Shown here in pieces: positions 1-11,258 of a DNA stretch of 64,000 nucleotides (positions within the stretch are counted from its first letter, which is position 1; the number at the start of each line of letters is the position of its first letter). Location: positions 50,832,880 through 50,896,879 of the forward strand of contig NC_061795.1 of the NCBI RefSeq assembly GCF_021462225.1, read 5' to 3'. Source of the stretch: Girardinichthys multiradiatus. Its lineage: Eukaryota > Chordata > Actinopteri > Cyprinodontiformes > Goodeidae. The notes under the pieces were generated by a model that was not told where the DNA came from, did no database searches, and worked only from the letters and a program-made list of their open reading frames with translations. The position numbers and the translations under genes are program-made.

Positions 1-262
1 GTCTAAATGTCTTCAGAAATCTTCTAGTTTATTATTATTATTATTGTGTGAATGCTGAAGAGTGAATAATTTTAAACGGCAATTTCATAAACGTTGGAAT
101 ATACGCTGTAGTAAGCATTAGCATTTTAGCTCTTTTTAGCTTATACATTGCTTTTTGCATAGTAGATGGGTTAAATTAATATCAGCCTTCATGCTAGTGA
201 TAGCCAATATGCTAATGTTAGCATTTTAGCTCCTCTTTCTTCTCTCTTCTCTCTTAGCTGAA
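1..262. other. No gene seen; AT-rich flank
   Basis: I see no open frame or recognisable element. The words TTAGCATTTTAGCTC recur around 115 and 215, and a CT-rich tract (TCTTCTCTCTTC) ends close to the start of the first transposon relic. Confidence 0.5.
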
Positions 263-1668
263 GAACACATTCTGGTCTGGATTTGGACTCACACACAAAA
301 TTAAAGTGGAAAAACACACTAGAGGCTGATCCAACTTTGATGTAATGTCCTTAAAACAAGTCAAAATGAGGATCAGTATTGTGTGTGACCTCCATGTGTC
401 TGTATGACCTCCCTACAACACCTGGACATGCTCCTGATGAGACGGATGGTCTCCTGAGGGTTCTCCTCCCAGACCTGGACTAAAGCATCCACCAACTCCT
501 GGACAGTCTGTGGTGCAACGTGACGTTGGTGGATGGAGCGAGACATGATGTCCCAGATGTGCTCAATCAGATTCAGGTCTGGGGAACGGGCGGGCCAGTC
601 CATAGCTTCAATGTCTTCATCTTGCAGGAACTGCTGACACACTCCAGCCACATGAGGTCTAGCATTGTCCTGCATTAGGAGGAACCCAGGACCAACCGCA
701 CCAGCATATGGTCTCACAAGGGGTCTGAAGATCTCATCTCAGTACCTAATGGCAGTCAGGCTACCTCTGGCGAGCTCATGGAAAGAAATGCCACCCCACA
801 CCATTACTGACCCACTACCAAACTGGTCATGCTGAAGGATGTTGCAGGCAGCAGATCTCTCTCCACGGTGTCTCCAGACTCTGTCACGTCTGTCACATGT
901 GCTCAGTGTGAACCTGCTTTCATCTGTGAAGACCACAGGGCACCAGTGGTGAATTTACCAATCTTGGTGTTCTCTGGCAAATGCCAAGCGTCCTGCACGG
1001 TGTTGGGCTGTGAGCACAACCCCCATTTGTGGACATCAGGCCCTCATACCATCCTCATGGAGTCGGTTTCTAACCGTTTGTGCAGACACATGAACATTTG
1101 TGGCCTGCTGGAGGTCATTTTGCAGGGTTCTGGCAGTGCTCCTCCTGTTCCTCCTTGCACAAAGGCGGAGGTAGTGGTCCTGCTGCTGGGTTGTTGCCCT
1201 CCTACGGCCTCCTCCACGTCTCCTGGTGTACTGGCCTGTCTCCTGGTAGCGCCTCCAGACTCTGGACACTACGCTGACAGACACAGCAAACCTTCTTGCC
1301 ACAGCTGGCATTGATGTGCCATCCTGGATGAGCTGCACTACCTGAGCCACTTGTGTGGGTTGTAGAGTCCGTCTCATGCTACCACGAGTGTGAAAGCACC
1401 ACCAACATTCAAAAGTGACCAAAACATCATCCAGAAAGCATCGGTACTGAGAAGTTGTCTGTGGTCCCCACCTGCAGAACCACTCCTTTATTGAGTGAGT
1501 CTTGCTAATCACCAAAGATTTCCTCCTGTTGTCTTTTCCATTTGAACAACATCATGTGAAATTGATTATCAATCAGTGTTGCTTCCTAAGTGGACAGTTT
1601 GATTTCACAGAAGTTTGATTTACTTGGAGTTATATTGTGTTGTTTAAGTGGTCCCTTTATTTTTCTCT
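263..1668 (-). mobile_element. Tc1-like DNA transposon, left end truncated
   Basis: Cut-and-paste transposon of the Tc1/mariner superfamily. The right terminus (about 1530-1668) holds the long untranslated TIR region typical of this fish family, ending near the CCCTTTATTTTTCTC tract. The left side stops at about 263, inside the 3' untranslated part, so the left TIR is missing and the copy cannot be mobilised. Boundaries are judged by eye from memory of the fish family and are uncertain by tens of bases. Confidence 0.8.
373..1377 (-). pseudogene. Tc1-like transposase, broken
   Basis: DD34E transposase remnant in three pieces on the minus strand. The N-terminal piece (1377 down to 1036) starts [12 protein letters not shown] and contains the paired-type helix-turn-helix ([20 protein letters not shown]) followed by a basic RRRGGGRRR linker. 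The middle piece (936-739) has the first catalytic Asp in VFTDESRF and the SVMVWGGIS motif. The C-terminal piece (717-373) has the second Asp in QDNARPHV and the Glu in SPDLNLIEH, with 34 residues between them. Frameshifts or stops separate the pieces at about 1036 and 737, so no full-length enzyme can be read. The plus-strand frame at 829-1314 is its shadow. Confidence 0.85.
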
Positions 1669-4600
1669 ATATATAGTTATAGAGATGCTGAAGGACCTTT
1701 TAGCTGCGATGATCTTCAGTTCCTTTCCACATGACTTTAACAGTGTCACATGGTTACAGTTTACTTATAGTAAATGTCCAGAGTAGAACATTTAATGTAT
1801 TATGTTTAGAACATGAATATTCACTGCTTTATTAGGTATCAGCTCTATGGAAAAAAAGTTGTACATATTGTGTTTGTAGCCATAAATGAGCTGGATAAGA
1901 TGCACTAACCAAGTAAGTTAGGTTGGAGGTGTTCAGTAGGATCTGAAGCACAGATCTTCTACTTATCCGTAACCTTTGAGCAGGGATGGGTTTCTGTACA
2001 ACTTTCTGTAGAATCCAACTTTTTCAGCGCTTCAGTGGCTAAAGCATTTAGCAGTTGTTTTCAGGACATCCACTGGAACAGAACTAAACCATCCTGGTTG
2101 TATCCTCTGGTTCTTTGTGTTCCAAAGAGCATTATTTTTAAAAAGCTTGTTAGACATGAAGACTTTGAACATTGTTTAAAAACCTAACAAGAAAAAGAAT
2201 GAAATTATGATGTTTTACAAAGAAGAAGGAAAATATTCAGAATAAACCAGTCAACATACAAACATCACATAAAATAAAATAAAATGAAAACAACATATTT
2301 ATTCATTTCACAGAAGTTCATATAATCTTTTTCAATAATATGGATTAGCATGTGTTGCTGACATTTTCTTTATTGCTTTTTGGGCTTTTTGGACATAAAT
2401 TGTCTGTACGTCATGAATATTCTCTTTTTATTATGTTTCTATGTTTACAGGCAATAATTGTTTTACTTTATACATAATCTGGGTTGTTTGAAACAAACAC
2501 TAATCTGTTTAATTCATTTGTTGGTTCTCTGTAATGAACTTTATTGTGTTTCTCCACACCCGCAGCAGTAACTTTCAGTCATATTCAATAAATTAGAATC
2601 CACATCCTAATGAGGCCTGTTTGCCATTAAATACTTTTCATTAAGGCCACATATTTGTATTAAAAATAATTTTTATTGGTCTAATGCAATATTATAATCT
2701 TAAATGTCATGTTTTCATTGGCTGGAAGCAAAAATCATCTTAATTAACATAAATAAAGGTTGAAAACATTAGTCTATGTGGAATTCATCTAAATAACGCG
2801 TTTCATTTAATACATGAACTTCTTAATGATATTCTTATTTATTAAATATGACCGTATACATGGCCGTATAAAAGAACATTTTGTTACTTTATCATTTTAT
2901 ACTATTTAAAAAGTTAAATCACCGTTGTAATTTTAAATAACCTGTTAAGAAAATATTCCAACATTCAAACTCTTGTGTTCATGACGGACGGATGAAGCAG
3001 CATGCATGCTGAGGCTGTGCAGGTTCTTTGGGGCTGCGTGTTGTGTGAGGCCCACAGGTGTGTAACCATCTGAGGCATAACCGTCAAACAAGTGTCCCTA
3101 CAAAGATAATCACCTCTCTACCAAACAACCCAGCAATCCCCTTTTGATCCAACCACCCCAGCTCTGCTCTCGTTCCAGTATCCCAGTTTTCCTTCATGAT
3201 TTTTTAGCAAGTAGAAGAAGAAATGATCATAATTCATGGGTTTGAAATTGTCTGTTATGAAAAGATGATGAACTTGTATGGTTCGATATGAAGTGGTTGT
3301 ATATGAAGTCTGTATTTATATGGCTGTTTAATGCTGTTGTTGACATGCAGCTGCAGATAACAGTGTTGCTATAGTTTCCCAGCTTAAACCACAGGTTTTA
3401 CAAAACTGTCACATTCTGTCATACTAACCAAAGTTTGGGTTTGGTTTATTTCAAGTAACTTTACATTTTTAGGTTCTAGTCATGCATTTGAACCTCGGTA
3501 TTGACTATGTGCTTTATTGAACATTAGATTCAAAAGACAAACCATTGTCGTCATGTTCATGTAAAATATTTTAGCTGTAATATCTGTGATATACATTAGT
3601 CATTCCTAATTCATATTTTGTCACAGCTTGCATAAGACATAAAAGCTGGAGCGTGCTGCGTGTGTGAGAGGCAACAAAGCAACCGTTGTCAACTAGCAAC
3701 CAGCAGGATGGAAACACCACTGACGCAGAGGACACTGCATGTACGTCCTGTTCTCGGTATTCATTTTTTGGAGGATTTCTAGGAATGTGAGGCTATTTGT
3801 GTTTTTTGGGTGGTTTTTCTATTTCCTGTTTAGGTTTTTTCTAGCTAGACAACAACCTATACACAGTTGCTGCCATCATTAATCCCAGGTTTGGGTGTAG
3901 AAAAACAGAAGGTTGCTTATTGAAATCCTGACTGTCATTTATAAAAAATTTTATTGATTAATTTTAAATAAATATGTTCTTGTTGATCATTTCTTACACA
4001 AAACCTCTAGAACTCTCTGAATCCAGATCACCAATATCACAGGGAGTGATATAAAGTGCTCTTCATAGCATATTAGATATAATTTCAGTTGAGTAACTTC
4101 AGTTAAATGTGCTCCTTTCTGTTTTTAGTCACATTGACATGAAAAACAGGCACACAACAATCCAACAATGATTGTCTTCTGGAAACACAGCCCATCCTTT
4201 GCATTTCTAGCTGAAGTAAAGCTCAGAAGTTTGCATCAGCCTAAAATGACATGTAAGGCTAATTTGTAAAAGAACGTAGCTGTATTTGAATCGATCAAAG
4301 CATCAGTTGTTTCCAGATGTTACTGCAGTCTGGAACTTTATGTAACTTTAATTTGTTAAAAGCCAGGGGCTGGAAGCAGTGGATATTACAGAAGAGACCA
4401 CTTCAGTAGATACAGTATGTTGCAACATATGAAAAATTCCTGCTGAACACAAGCAGGACAGAGGAAATGATGTGGAAAGAGCTTTCTTGCATTTCCAGTT
4501 GGACATCAGATGAAGGATGTTTCTGTATGAGGCAATCGTCCTCAAGGCTTCTAACACTTGCTGATTTAAGGAAAAATTTACCTCCAACAGTAAACCCTAA

Positions 4601-5200
4601 ACACTGTGCAATGGGTTTGCTTTGTGTAACTGTGTATATTTCATTACTTTATGTTGGATTGTATTGTCAACCACCAGTAAGCATGGACAGAGACCATCTC
4701 TTCTTCGTATGTTCCCACATGCTCTAATTTCAGGGTAGGTTTGTTTTTTTGAAGAATGTGACTCATAAGCTATTATACCACGAACTATGCTGAGATGCTG
4801 TGACAGCTAGACATTATGCTTGTGAGAGTGAAAGAGTTTTCTTTCTGGTGAAAGCATTTATGCTTTGTTGTGCGACACACTCTGCAACTATAATTACATA
4901 AATTAGAACAGACTCATCCTCAAACTTGCAGTGAGTCACTAGTGAAGGCATTTGAGTCTTCTTAAGAATTTATTTTTGTAAAACACAGTTATACTGAGGG
5001 ATGCAATATACTGAGAGTAATAGTGAGTGATGTTGGTCCACCATGCATTCTGCAGAATTACCCTTTAACCAGTTAATGATGTAGTGAGTGCTGAACTGGG
5101 AGCGTGGAGTGGGACTGGCCAGAAACATTCAGCATTTCAGCAACAGCCAGGGTGTCGATTATATTATAAGACATAAGATTTAATATCTTATGTTCCACAT
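1669..5200. other. Intergenic or intronic, no gene supported
   Basis: AT-rich single-copy-like sequence with only short frames (4348-4587 and 4467-4727 overlap on opposite strands and show no family features). I recognise no transposon end, RNA gene or conserved domain. Confidence 0.45.
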
Positions 5201-5212
5201 ATTTTCTTGTTT

Positions 5213-6440
5213 TAATAAAATGTCTGCCATCTACACCAACATTCGGAAGAAGGGCAAGAACCAAAACACAAAACAGAGTTCAGAAGGACGGCCTGGACGT
5301 CATCCTGAAGAGGCACAGAGTTCAGGACGATAGCTGGGAGGCTGGTGATGAAGGAGCAGGCACCTTGGAATCCGGCAATGGTAAATGGAGAACCCATCCT
5401 GGCGACCAGCTGCGGTAGAGGGGCAGGGACCTTGTAGGTCGACGGTGGCTGAGAAGGAGCCTAGGGGGTTGACAGCAGCTGAGAAGGAGGTCTGGAGGCT
5501 GGCTGCGGCAGAGACGGAGGTCTGGAGGCCAGTTGTGGTGGCTGTGCATGGAGAATCCAATCCTGGGCTTGGCAAAGCTCAGCAGTGGCCTGTGATGTGG
5601 AGCTTGCCCGGAACCTAGAAGGCTAGCACGAGGTCAAACACGCCGGGGCAGGTGGAAGGCATTGACCAGACCCTCTGGAAGAGTTGAGGAGGCATTGGTC
5701 TGACCCTTCGGAACAGGGAGGGAAGTATAGTATGTATAAGTATAGGCATGACCCTCTGGAGCAAGATTGGAGGCACCAGCCAGACCTACTACAACAGGGA
5801 CGGAAGTGTTTTGACGATGACGTCGCCTGCGACGGTATGAGGAGGAAACAGGAGGTGTAGCAGCAGGCATAATAGAGTTGTCCGGACCCTTGGAAGCTGG
5901 AGCGGAGGTGTCTTTTGGGGATAGAGGTAGGGTCTGCAGAGTGAAAACGTCAACCAGACCCTCTGGAGACAGGAGTGAAGGAGTAAACAGCAGAAGACGT
6001 CGAGACAGGCGGTGGAGGAGGAAGAAGCTGTAGCAAAGATGTGGAGCCATACAGATCTAGACAGGGTGGAAGCAAAGCACCTAGCACTGGGCCCAGTGAG
6101 GCAAGCTGGAGATGCTGGTGTCCTCGTTGGCCGATTGGCGGTTTACCTCGAGGAGGTGAAGAGGAGGTATTCCGCCGTAGGCCAGGTTCGAGAGATGGAA
6201 TTGCCAGCCTAGAGCCCCAGAAAACCTGCTGCATTTCTTCCAGCAGCAATGGAGATGGCAGGATATCCCCATCCTATCCATAAAGGGTCCTGGCTTCGTC
6301 CTCCTTCTGCTGGATCCACAGGACTTGTGAGGCTCAATTGTTCGCTTGGTCCATTTTTCAATTGGTCTCTTCTGTCACGTAGCGTGAGGTTTTTGCAGTA
6401 CCAAAGAAAATGTTAACAGGACAATAAGGAAACTATAACT
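5213..6440 (-). mobile_element. Non-autonomous LTR-retroelement-like relic, proline/serine-rich
   Basis: On the minus strand the stretch reads like the internal and 3' part of an LTR element. A TACGTGACA end near 6378 is followed by a short leader and an ATG at about 6354, the same arrangement as the Gypsy copy at 61.35 kb. Broken frames then run leftward (6281-6081, 6249-5950, 6050-5634, 5575-5300), rich in Pro, Ser, Leu and Arg and including an RRRRRH stretch. The left end carries an ATTAAA polyA-like site near 5215. No RT, protease or integrase motif is visible. The family is not named and both ends are approximate. Confidence 0.45.
5448..5537. repeat. 30-bp tandem repeat, three units
   Basis: Three degenerate units begin with GCTGAGAAGGAG or GCAGAGACGGAG at 5448, 5478 and 5508; a weaker unit precedes them. 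The period is a multiple of three, so both strands stay open and show a 10-residue repeat (AEKEVWRLAA type on the plus strand, LQTSFSAAV type on the minus strand). It lies inside the proline/serine-rich relic. Confidence 0.7.
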
Positions 6441-6444
6441 CCTC

Positions 6445-6850
6445 ACACATGCAGACACACATTCCCAGTTGGATTTAGGTCTGGGCTTTAACTAGGCTAT
6501 TGTAACACATGAATATGCTTTAAACTAAACCAGCTCATTGGATCTCTGGCTTTATGTTTAGGGTGGTTGTCCTACTGGAAGGAAATCCTTCATCCCAGCT
6601 TTTCTTCAGGGATTGTTCTGGATTTAGCTCCATCCATCTTCCCATCAACTCTGACCACCTTCCCCATCCCTGCTGAAAAAAAGAATCCCCACAGCATGAT
6701 GCTGCCTCCTCCATGTTTCACTGTTGGGATGTTGTGTTCAGAGTGATATGTAGTGTTAGTTTTCTTTGACACACAACATTTTGCATGTAGGCATAATTTA
6801 TCTGACCAGATCACCTTCTTCCATATGTTGCTGTGTCTCCTGCATGGCTT
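6445..6850 (-). pseudogene. Tc1-like transposase relic, part 1
   Basis: Minus-strand remnant of a Tc1-type transposase. The frame 6856-6590 contains WKKVIWSDK (first catalytic Asp region), IPTVKHGGGSIMLWGFF and VRVDGKMDGAK, all standard for fish Tc1 transposases. The second Asp and the Glu are not seen in frame. The reading is interrupted at about 6850, where a LINE 3' tail begins, and Tc1 homology resumes at about 8150. Confidence 0.8.
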
Positions 6851-8150
6851 GTTCAATTCAATTCAATTCAGTTTTACTTATATAGCGCCAATTCACAACA
6901 CATGTTGTCTCAAGGCTCTTCACAAAGGGTCTGAATGGTGCGGGTTGTTGGGGAGGTTAGAATAAACTACTGAGTGTTAGAGTTTGGCCATTTTAGAATG
7001 GGCCACGTGTAGGGGTACTAAGTAAAATAATAAACTGATAAAGTTTGTCCATCTAGAGCCCACTGGTGGCCATTGTTATACTAAAAACCACAAGGATTGG
7101 GGGTACCTCTCTCTGTCAGACTGATTATAACCATTGTGGGTGTGTTTGTACCTCAACCATAACTGAGCCCCCTTACTCCATCCAATAGGGAGGGAGGAAG
7201 GCAGAGTTAAAAATAATTGTAGAGTGTTGTTTCCTGTTGCTTTGTGTGAAAGATGGGTAACTTTAAAATAGGCAATTCAGTTGAATCATATAGATTTCAA
7301 GTCAGGTTCATAAATTCCAATTAATCCTAATCATTGAACAGTTCAGTCAGATTCAGTTATTTATTCAAATTGGATAAAAAGTTTTTCTATCTAAGGAAAC
7401 CCAGCAGATTGCATCCAGTCAGTGACTTGCAGCATTCCCTCCTCCTGGATGAGCATGTAGAGACAGTGGACAGTCACTGGTGTTGACTTTGCAGCAATCC
7501 CTCATACTGAGCATGCATGTAGCGACAGTGGAGAGGAAAAACTCCCTTTTAACAGGAAGAAACCTCCAGCAGAACCAGAACCAGGCTCAGTGTGAGCGGC
7601 CATCTGCCACGACCGACTGGGGGTTTGAGAGAACAGAGCAGAGACACAAAGAGAACAAAGAAGCACTGATCCAGGAGTACTTTCTATGGGAAGGAAAAGT
7701 AAATGTTAATGGATGTAGCTCCTTTAGTCCTTTCATCTAGAAAGTAAGAACAGATAAACTCTGAGCCAGTTTTCAAGGTTAGAGTCTGAAAGAGAGAACA
7801 TAGAGTTAGTTACAGTAGAAGCTCAGTCAGTAGCCATGTCTAGGAGAGAGAAAGGGTTAAACACTGAAAGACAGGGCCATGTGGATCATCTGTAGAAGGT
7901 GAACATTAAGTTGTTGCCAGCAGAAGCTTGGACGATTACCCTCTCCAGGAAGGTGTCACAGGTAGATACAGAGTCAGACCAGGTGTAGCTTCTAGGAAGA
8001 GAAAAGAGATAACATAAAGTTAAAAGCTGAAATAACAGCAAATAATGCAGAATTGGAGAGTAGTATGAGAATGTAGCAGAGAGAGTGAAAGTGGTCCAGC
8101 AGCCTAAGCCTATAGCAGCATAACTACAGAGATAGCTCAGGAAAACTGAC
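6851..8150 (-). mobile_element. L2-like LINE 3' UTR copy 1, inserted in Tc1 relic
   Basis: Reverse-oriented non-LTR retrotransposon end. The 3' tail is the TTCAATTCAATTCAATTCAG repeat at 6851. The 3' UTR runs rightward to about 8150 and closely matches the copy at 26.16-27.48 kb in opposite orientation. It stops a few tens of bases before the ORF2 stop codon would appear, so it is 5'-truncated and has no coding capacity. Flanks CTTGTT (before 6853) and CTGTTT (8151) may be remains of a target-site duplication. The 86-codon plus-strand frame at 7480-7740 is antisense to this UTR. Confidence 0.75.
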
Positions 8151-8330
8151 CTGTTTGCAAACTGTAAATAGGTCATTCTTGTCACTTTTCTATACAGGCC
8201 AGATTTGTGGAGTTTTCCTGTGGATAGATTTTTGTACATGAGCTGTGGATCTTCATAGCTCCTCCAGAGTTACTATGCTTCTCTGATTATATGATTAGCA
8301 TCACAAGCAAACATAGTTTTTTGTGAACCT
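8151..8330 (-). pseudogene. Tc1-like transposase relic, part 2
   Basis: Continuation of the relic that ends at 6850. The words GGCCAGATTTGTGGAG, GAGCTGTGGATCTTC and CTCCTCCAGAGTTACTATG are standard for the N-terminal half of this fish Tc1 family on the minus strand. The same family appears as a second relic at 19.26-19.70 kb. The N-terminus fades out by about 8330. Confidence 0.7.
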
Positions 8331-8736
8331 GAACATAACTACAGATCTGATTAACTCTCAAAAGGCCAGTCAACAACTAAAAGCAAGTCAACAACTCTTT
8401 TAATGCAGTAAAGAAAAAAACTGAATTTAGCATCTGATTCTGTAAGTGACAGAGCCAGATATAACGCTGTCAATTCTACAAAGCAGAAACTGCAGATCAG
8501 GTAAAAACAGCAGCAGCTCTGCTTGCTAACATTGGTCAAAGTGAAGCTTAAGACAAATGTTCTAAAGGATAGCATCCACTGACACTTGCACAATGGCATC
8601 AAGACACTGTGAAGGGAAAATACAAAGTAAACTGATCAGCTGGGTGCCTGATATGTCCCCTCTGTTGCATGTGTCCAAGGCTGAATTGAGTATTATCCCC
8701 CAGTCTGCAATGTGTTCGCTGCAGCAAACTAAACTA
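8331..8736. other. Spacer, nothing recognised
   Basis: The overlapping short frames (8351-8602 minus, 8593-8811 plus) lack family motifs. The right edge is the TATA dinucleotide pair into which the intact Tc1 element inserted. Confidence 0.5.
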
Positions 8737-8738
8737 TA

Positions 8739-10348
8739 CAGGTCCTTCTCAAAATATTGGCATATTGTGATAAAGTTCATTATTTTCCATAATGTCATGA
8801 TGAAAATTTAACATTCATATATTTTAGATTCATTGCACACTAACTGAAATATTTCAGGTCTTTTATTGTCTTAATACAGATGATTTTGGCATACAGCTCA
8901 TGAAAACCCAAAATTCCTATCTCACAAAATTAGCATATTTCATCCGACCAATAAAAGAAAAGTGTTTTTAATACAAAAAACGTCAACCTTCAAATAATCA
9001 TGTACAGTTATGCACTCAATACTTGGTCGGGAATCCTTTGGCAGAAATGACTGCTTCAATGCGGCGTGGCATGGAGGCAATCAGCCTGTGGCACTGCTGA
9101 GGTCTTATGGAGGCCCAGGATGCTTCGATAGCGTCCTTTAGCTCATCCAGATTGTTGGGTCTTGAGTCTCTCAACGTTCTCTTCACAATATCCCACAGAT
9201 TCTCTATGAGGTTCAGGTCAGGAGAGTTGGCAGGCCAATTGAGCACAGTGATACCATGGTCAGTAAACCATTTACCAGTGGTTTTGGCACTGTGAGCAGG
9301 TGCCAGGTCGTGCTGAAAAATGAAATCTTCATCTCCATAAAGCTTTTCAGCAGATGGAAGCATGAAGTGCTCCAAAATCTCCTGATAGCTAGCTGCATTG
9401 ACCCTGCCCTTGATAAAACACAGTGGACCAACACCAGCAGCTGACACGGCACCCCAGACCATCACTGACTGTGGGTACTTGACACTGGACTTCTGGCATT
9501 TTGGCATTTCCTTCTCCCCAGTCTTCCTCCAGATTCTGGCACCTTGATTTCCGAATGACATGCAGAATTTGCTTTCATCCGAAAAAAGTACTTTGGACCA
9601 CTGAGCAACAGTCCAGTGCTGCTTCTCTGTAGCCCAGGTCAGGCGCTTCTGCCGCTGTTTCTGGTTCAAAAGTGGCTTGACCTGGAGAATGCGGCACCTG
9701 TAGCCCATTTCCTGCACACGCCTGTGCACGGTGGCTCTGGATGTTTCTACTCCAGACTCAGTCCACTGCTTCCGCAGGTCCCCCAAGGTCTGGAATCGGC
9801 CCTTCTCCACAATCTTCCTCAGGGTCCGGTCACCTCTTCTTGTTGTGCAGCGTTTTCTGCCACACTTTTTCCTTCCCACAGACTTCCCACTGAGGTGCCT
9901 TGATACAGCACTCTGGGAACAGCCTATTCGTTCAGAAATTTCTTTCTGTGTCTTACCCTCTTGCTTGAGGGTGTCAATAGTGGCCTTCTGGACAGCAGTC
10001 AGGTCGGCAGTCTTACCCATGATTGGGGTTTTGAGTGATGAACCAGGCTGGGAGTTTTAAAGGCCTCAGGAATCTTTTGCAGGTGTTTAGAGTTAACTCG
10101 TTGATTCAGATGATTAGGTTCATAGCTCGTTTAGAGACCCTTTTAATGATATGCTAATTTTGTGAGATAGGAATTTTGGGTTTTCATGAGCTGTATGCCA
10201 AAATCATCCGTATTAAGACAATAAAAGACCTGAAATATTTCAGTTAGTGTGCAATGAATCTAAAATATATGAATGTTACATTTTCATCATGACATTATGG
10301 AAAATAATGAACTTTATCACAATATGCTAATATTTTGAGAAGGACCTG
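8739..10348 (-). mobile_element. Tc1-like transposon, full-length with intact transposase
   Basis: A 1,610-bp element starting CAGGTCCTTCTC and ending GAGAAGGACCTG, flanked on both sides by TA (8737-8738 and 10349-10350), the Tc1/mariner target duplication. Each end carries a TIR of about 200 bp (8739-8940 and 10150-10348). Within each TIR a related 20-bp word occurs twice in direct orientation: TCTCAAAATATTGGCATATT at 8747 and TCTCACAAAATTAGCATATT at 8920, with the reverse complements at 10321-10340 and about 10148-10167. This is the IR/DR arrangement known from Sleeping Beauty-type elements, where the repeats bind transposase. The single transposase frame lies between the TIRs. Confidence 0.95.
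9016..10020 (-). CDS. Tc1-like transposase, uninterrupted, 334 aa
   Basis: The enzyme would act in the nucleus, excising the element and inserting it at TA. Domains in order: an N-terminal paired-like helix-turn-helix (about residues 8-50, QKEISERIGCSQSAVSRHL); a basic GRKKCGRKR segment (about 50-58) acting as GRPR-like linker and probable nuclear signal; a second helical DNA-binding part to about 110; then the DDE catalytic core. Catalytic Asp 1 is in LFSDESKF, Asp 2 in FQHDLAPAHS, and the Glu in SPDLNLIENLWD with 34 residues between Asp 2 and Glu. Length is normal for Tc1 (about 340). The start MGKTADLTAVQK is the natural one, just inside the right TIR. There are no stops or frameshifts. 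One oddity is LNLIE where most relatives, including the second copy in this window, have LNPIE. Activity cannot be judged from sequence alone. Confidence 0.92.
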   Translation of the reverse strand: MGKTADLTAVQKATIDTLKQEGKTQKEISERIGCSQSAVSRHLSGKSVGRKKCGRKRCTTRRGDRTLRKIVEKGRFQTLGDLRKQWTESGVETSRATVHRRVQEMGYRCRILQVKPLLNQKQRQKRLTWATEKQHWTVAQWSKVLFSDESKFCMSFGNQGARIWRKTGEKEMPKCQKSSVKYPQSVMVWGAVSAAGVGPLCFIKGRVNAASYQEILEHFMLPSAEKLYGDEDFIFQHDLAPAHSAKTTGKWFTDHGITVLNWPANSPDLNLIENLWDIVKRTLRDSRPNNLDELKDAIEASWASIRPQQCHRLIASMPRRIEAVISAKGFPTKY

Positions 10349-11213
10349 TATACACCAGATTTGACTATTTACTTATTAGGTGACTTTAAAAAAGCAATGG
10401 ATTTCCCTGGATTTATTTAGAGGTATTAGTTTGTCTTGTTAAAAACTGTTGACCTTCACTAGAGAGACCAGCAAGTAAGGTTAAGGAAAGTGAATATTTA
10501 ATGACAGAGGAAGTGAAGCAGACATGAGCTACATGCATTGTATGTTACTTCTGTTGCCAGTATCATGATGTTTGAAAAATGCCTCATTATGAACCACCTC
10601 TGCTGATGTAAGTGTGCTTCATTGCTTAATGGCTTTCGCCCAGGATCACATCTAGGTAAATCTGCTCAAGCGATGTGCTGTCGACCTATCTTAGCTTGGA
10701 GATGTTCAGCATATGGCTTCACAAATACTATAACTTATTTATCTCCAGCTTCATGTTGTAATGTGAACAGTTAGAGGTTCTGGCTTTTCAGCAAGAAGAC
10801 AAGTAGAAATAAATGGTGCAAAGTGGTGTGTGTGGTCACCCTGTGACAGTTGCCATGTTACTTATGTATCAGCCTGCTGCTCTTCTGGAGGGGGCTGAGA
10901 CCGAGCGAGGGTCTTTAGAGACTGCCATCAGCCACCGACTCAGATTTTCTAGCCAGCTGGCTGGGAGAGGTTGCGGTTCTGCAACGTACCATGTGACTGT
11001 ATGTGTGCTATGGCGTTTGACTTCAAGGTCACGACCCTCGGCTCATTTCCTTCCAGCCAGCCATCCTGACAGCAGGGTTAAGTTTATATGATACCCCTGG
11101 ATAAGTGCTACTTGAAAGTGCTAAGTTTCTGGATTAGGCCCGCCCAGCTTTGATGCTCTAGTTTCTGTTATGACCCCACTCTGTCCATATTGGTCCTCAG
11201 TCCATCTGGACTG
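10349..11213. other. No gene supported
   Basis: The frame at 10813-11091 (92 codons) has no recognisable domain. No element boundaries seen. Confidence 0.45.
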
Positions 11214-11258
11214 GCCACACACACACACACACACACACATACACACACCCACACACAC
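11213..11258. repeat. (CA)n microsatellite
   Basis: About 20 CA dinucleotides with a T and a CC interruption. Confidence 0.9.

Noticed and set aside
829..1314. 161-codon plus-strand frame
   Set aside because: It is exactly antisense to the Tc1 transposase pieces, whose DNA-binding and DDE motifs read on the minus strand.
7480..7740. 86-codon frame, nearly identical to one at 26958-27215
   Set aside because: Both are antisense to the 3' UTR of the same L2-like LINE. The similarity reflects the young repeat copies, not a conserved protein.
9213..9903. Several 62-95 codon plus- and minus-strand frames inside the intact Tc1
   Set aside because: Shadows of the 334-codon transposase.
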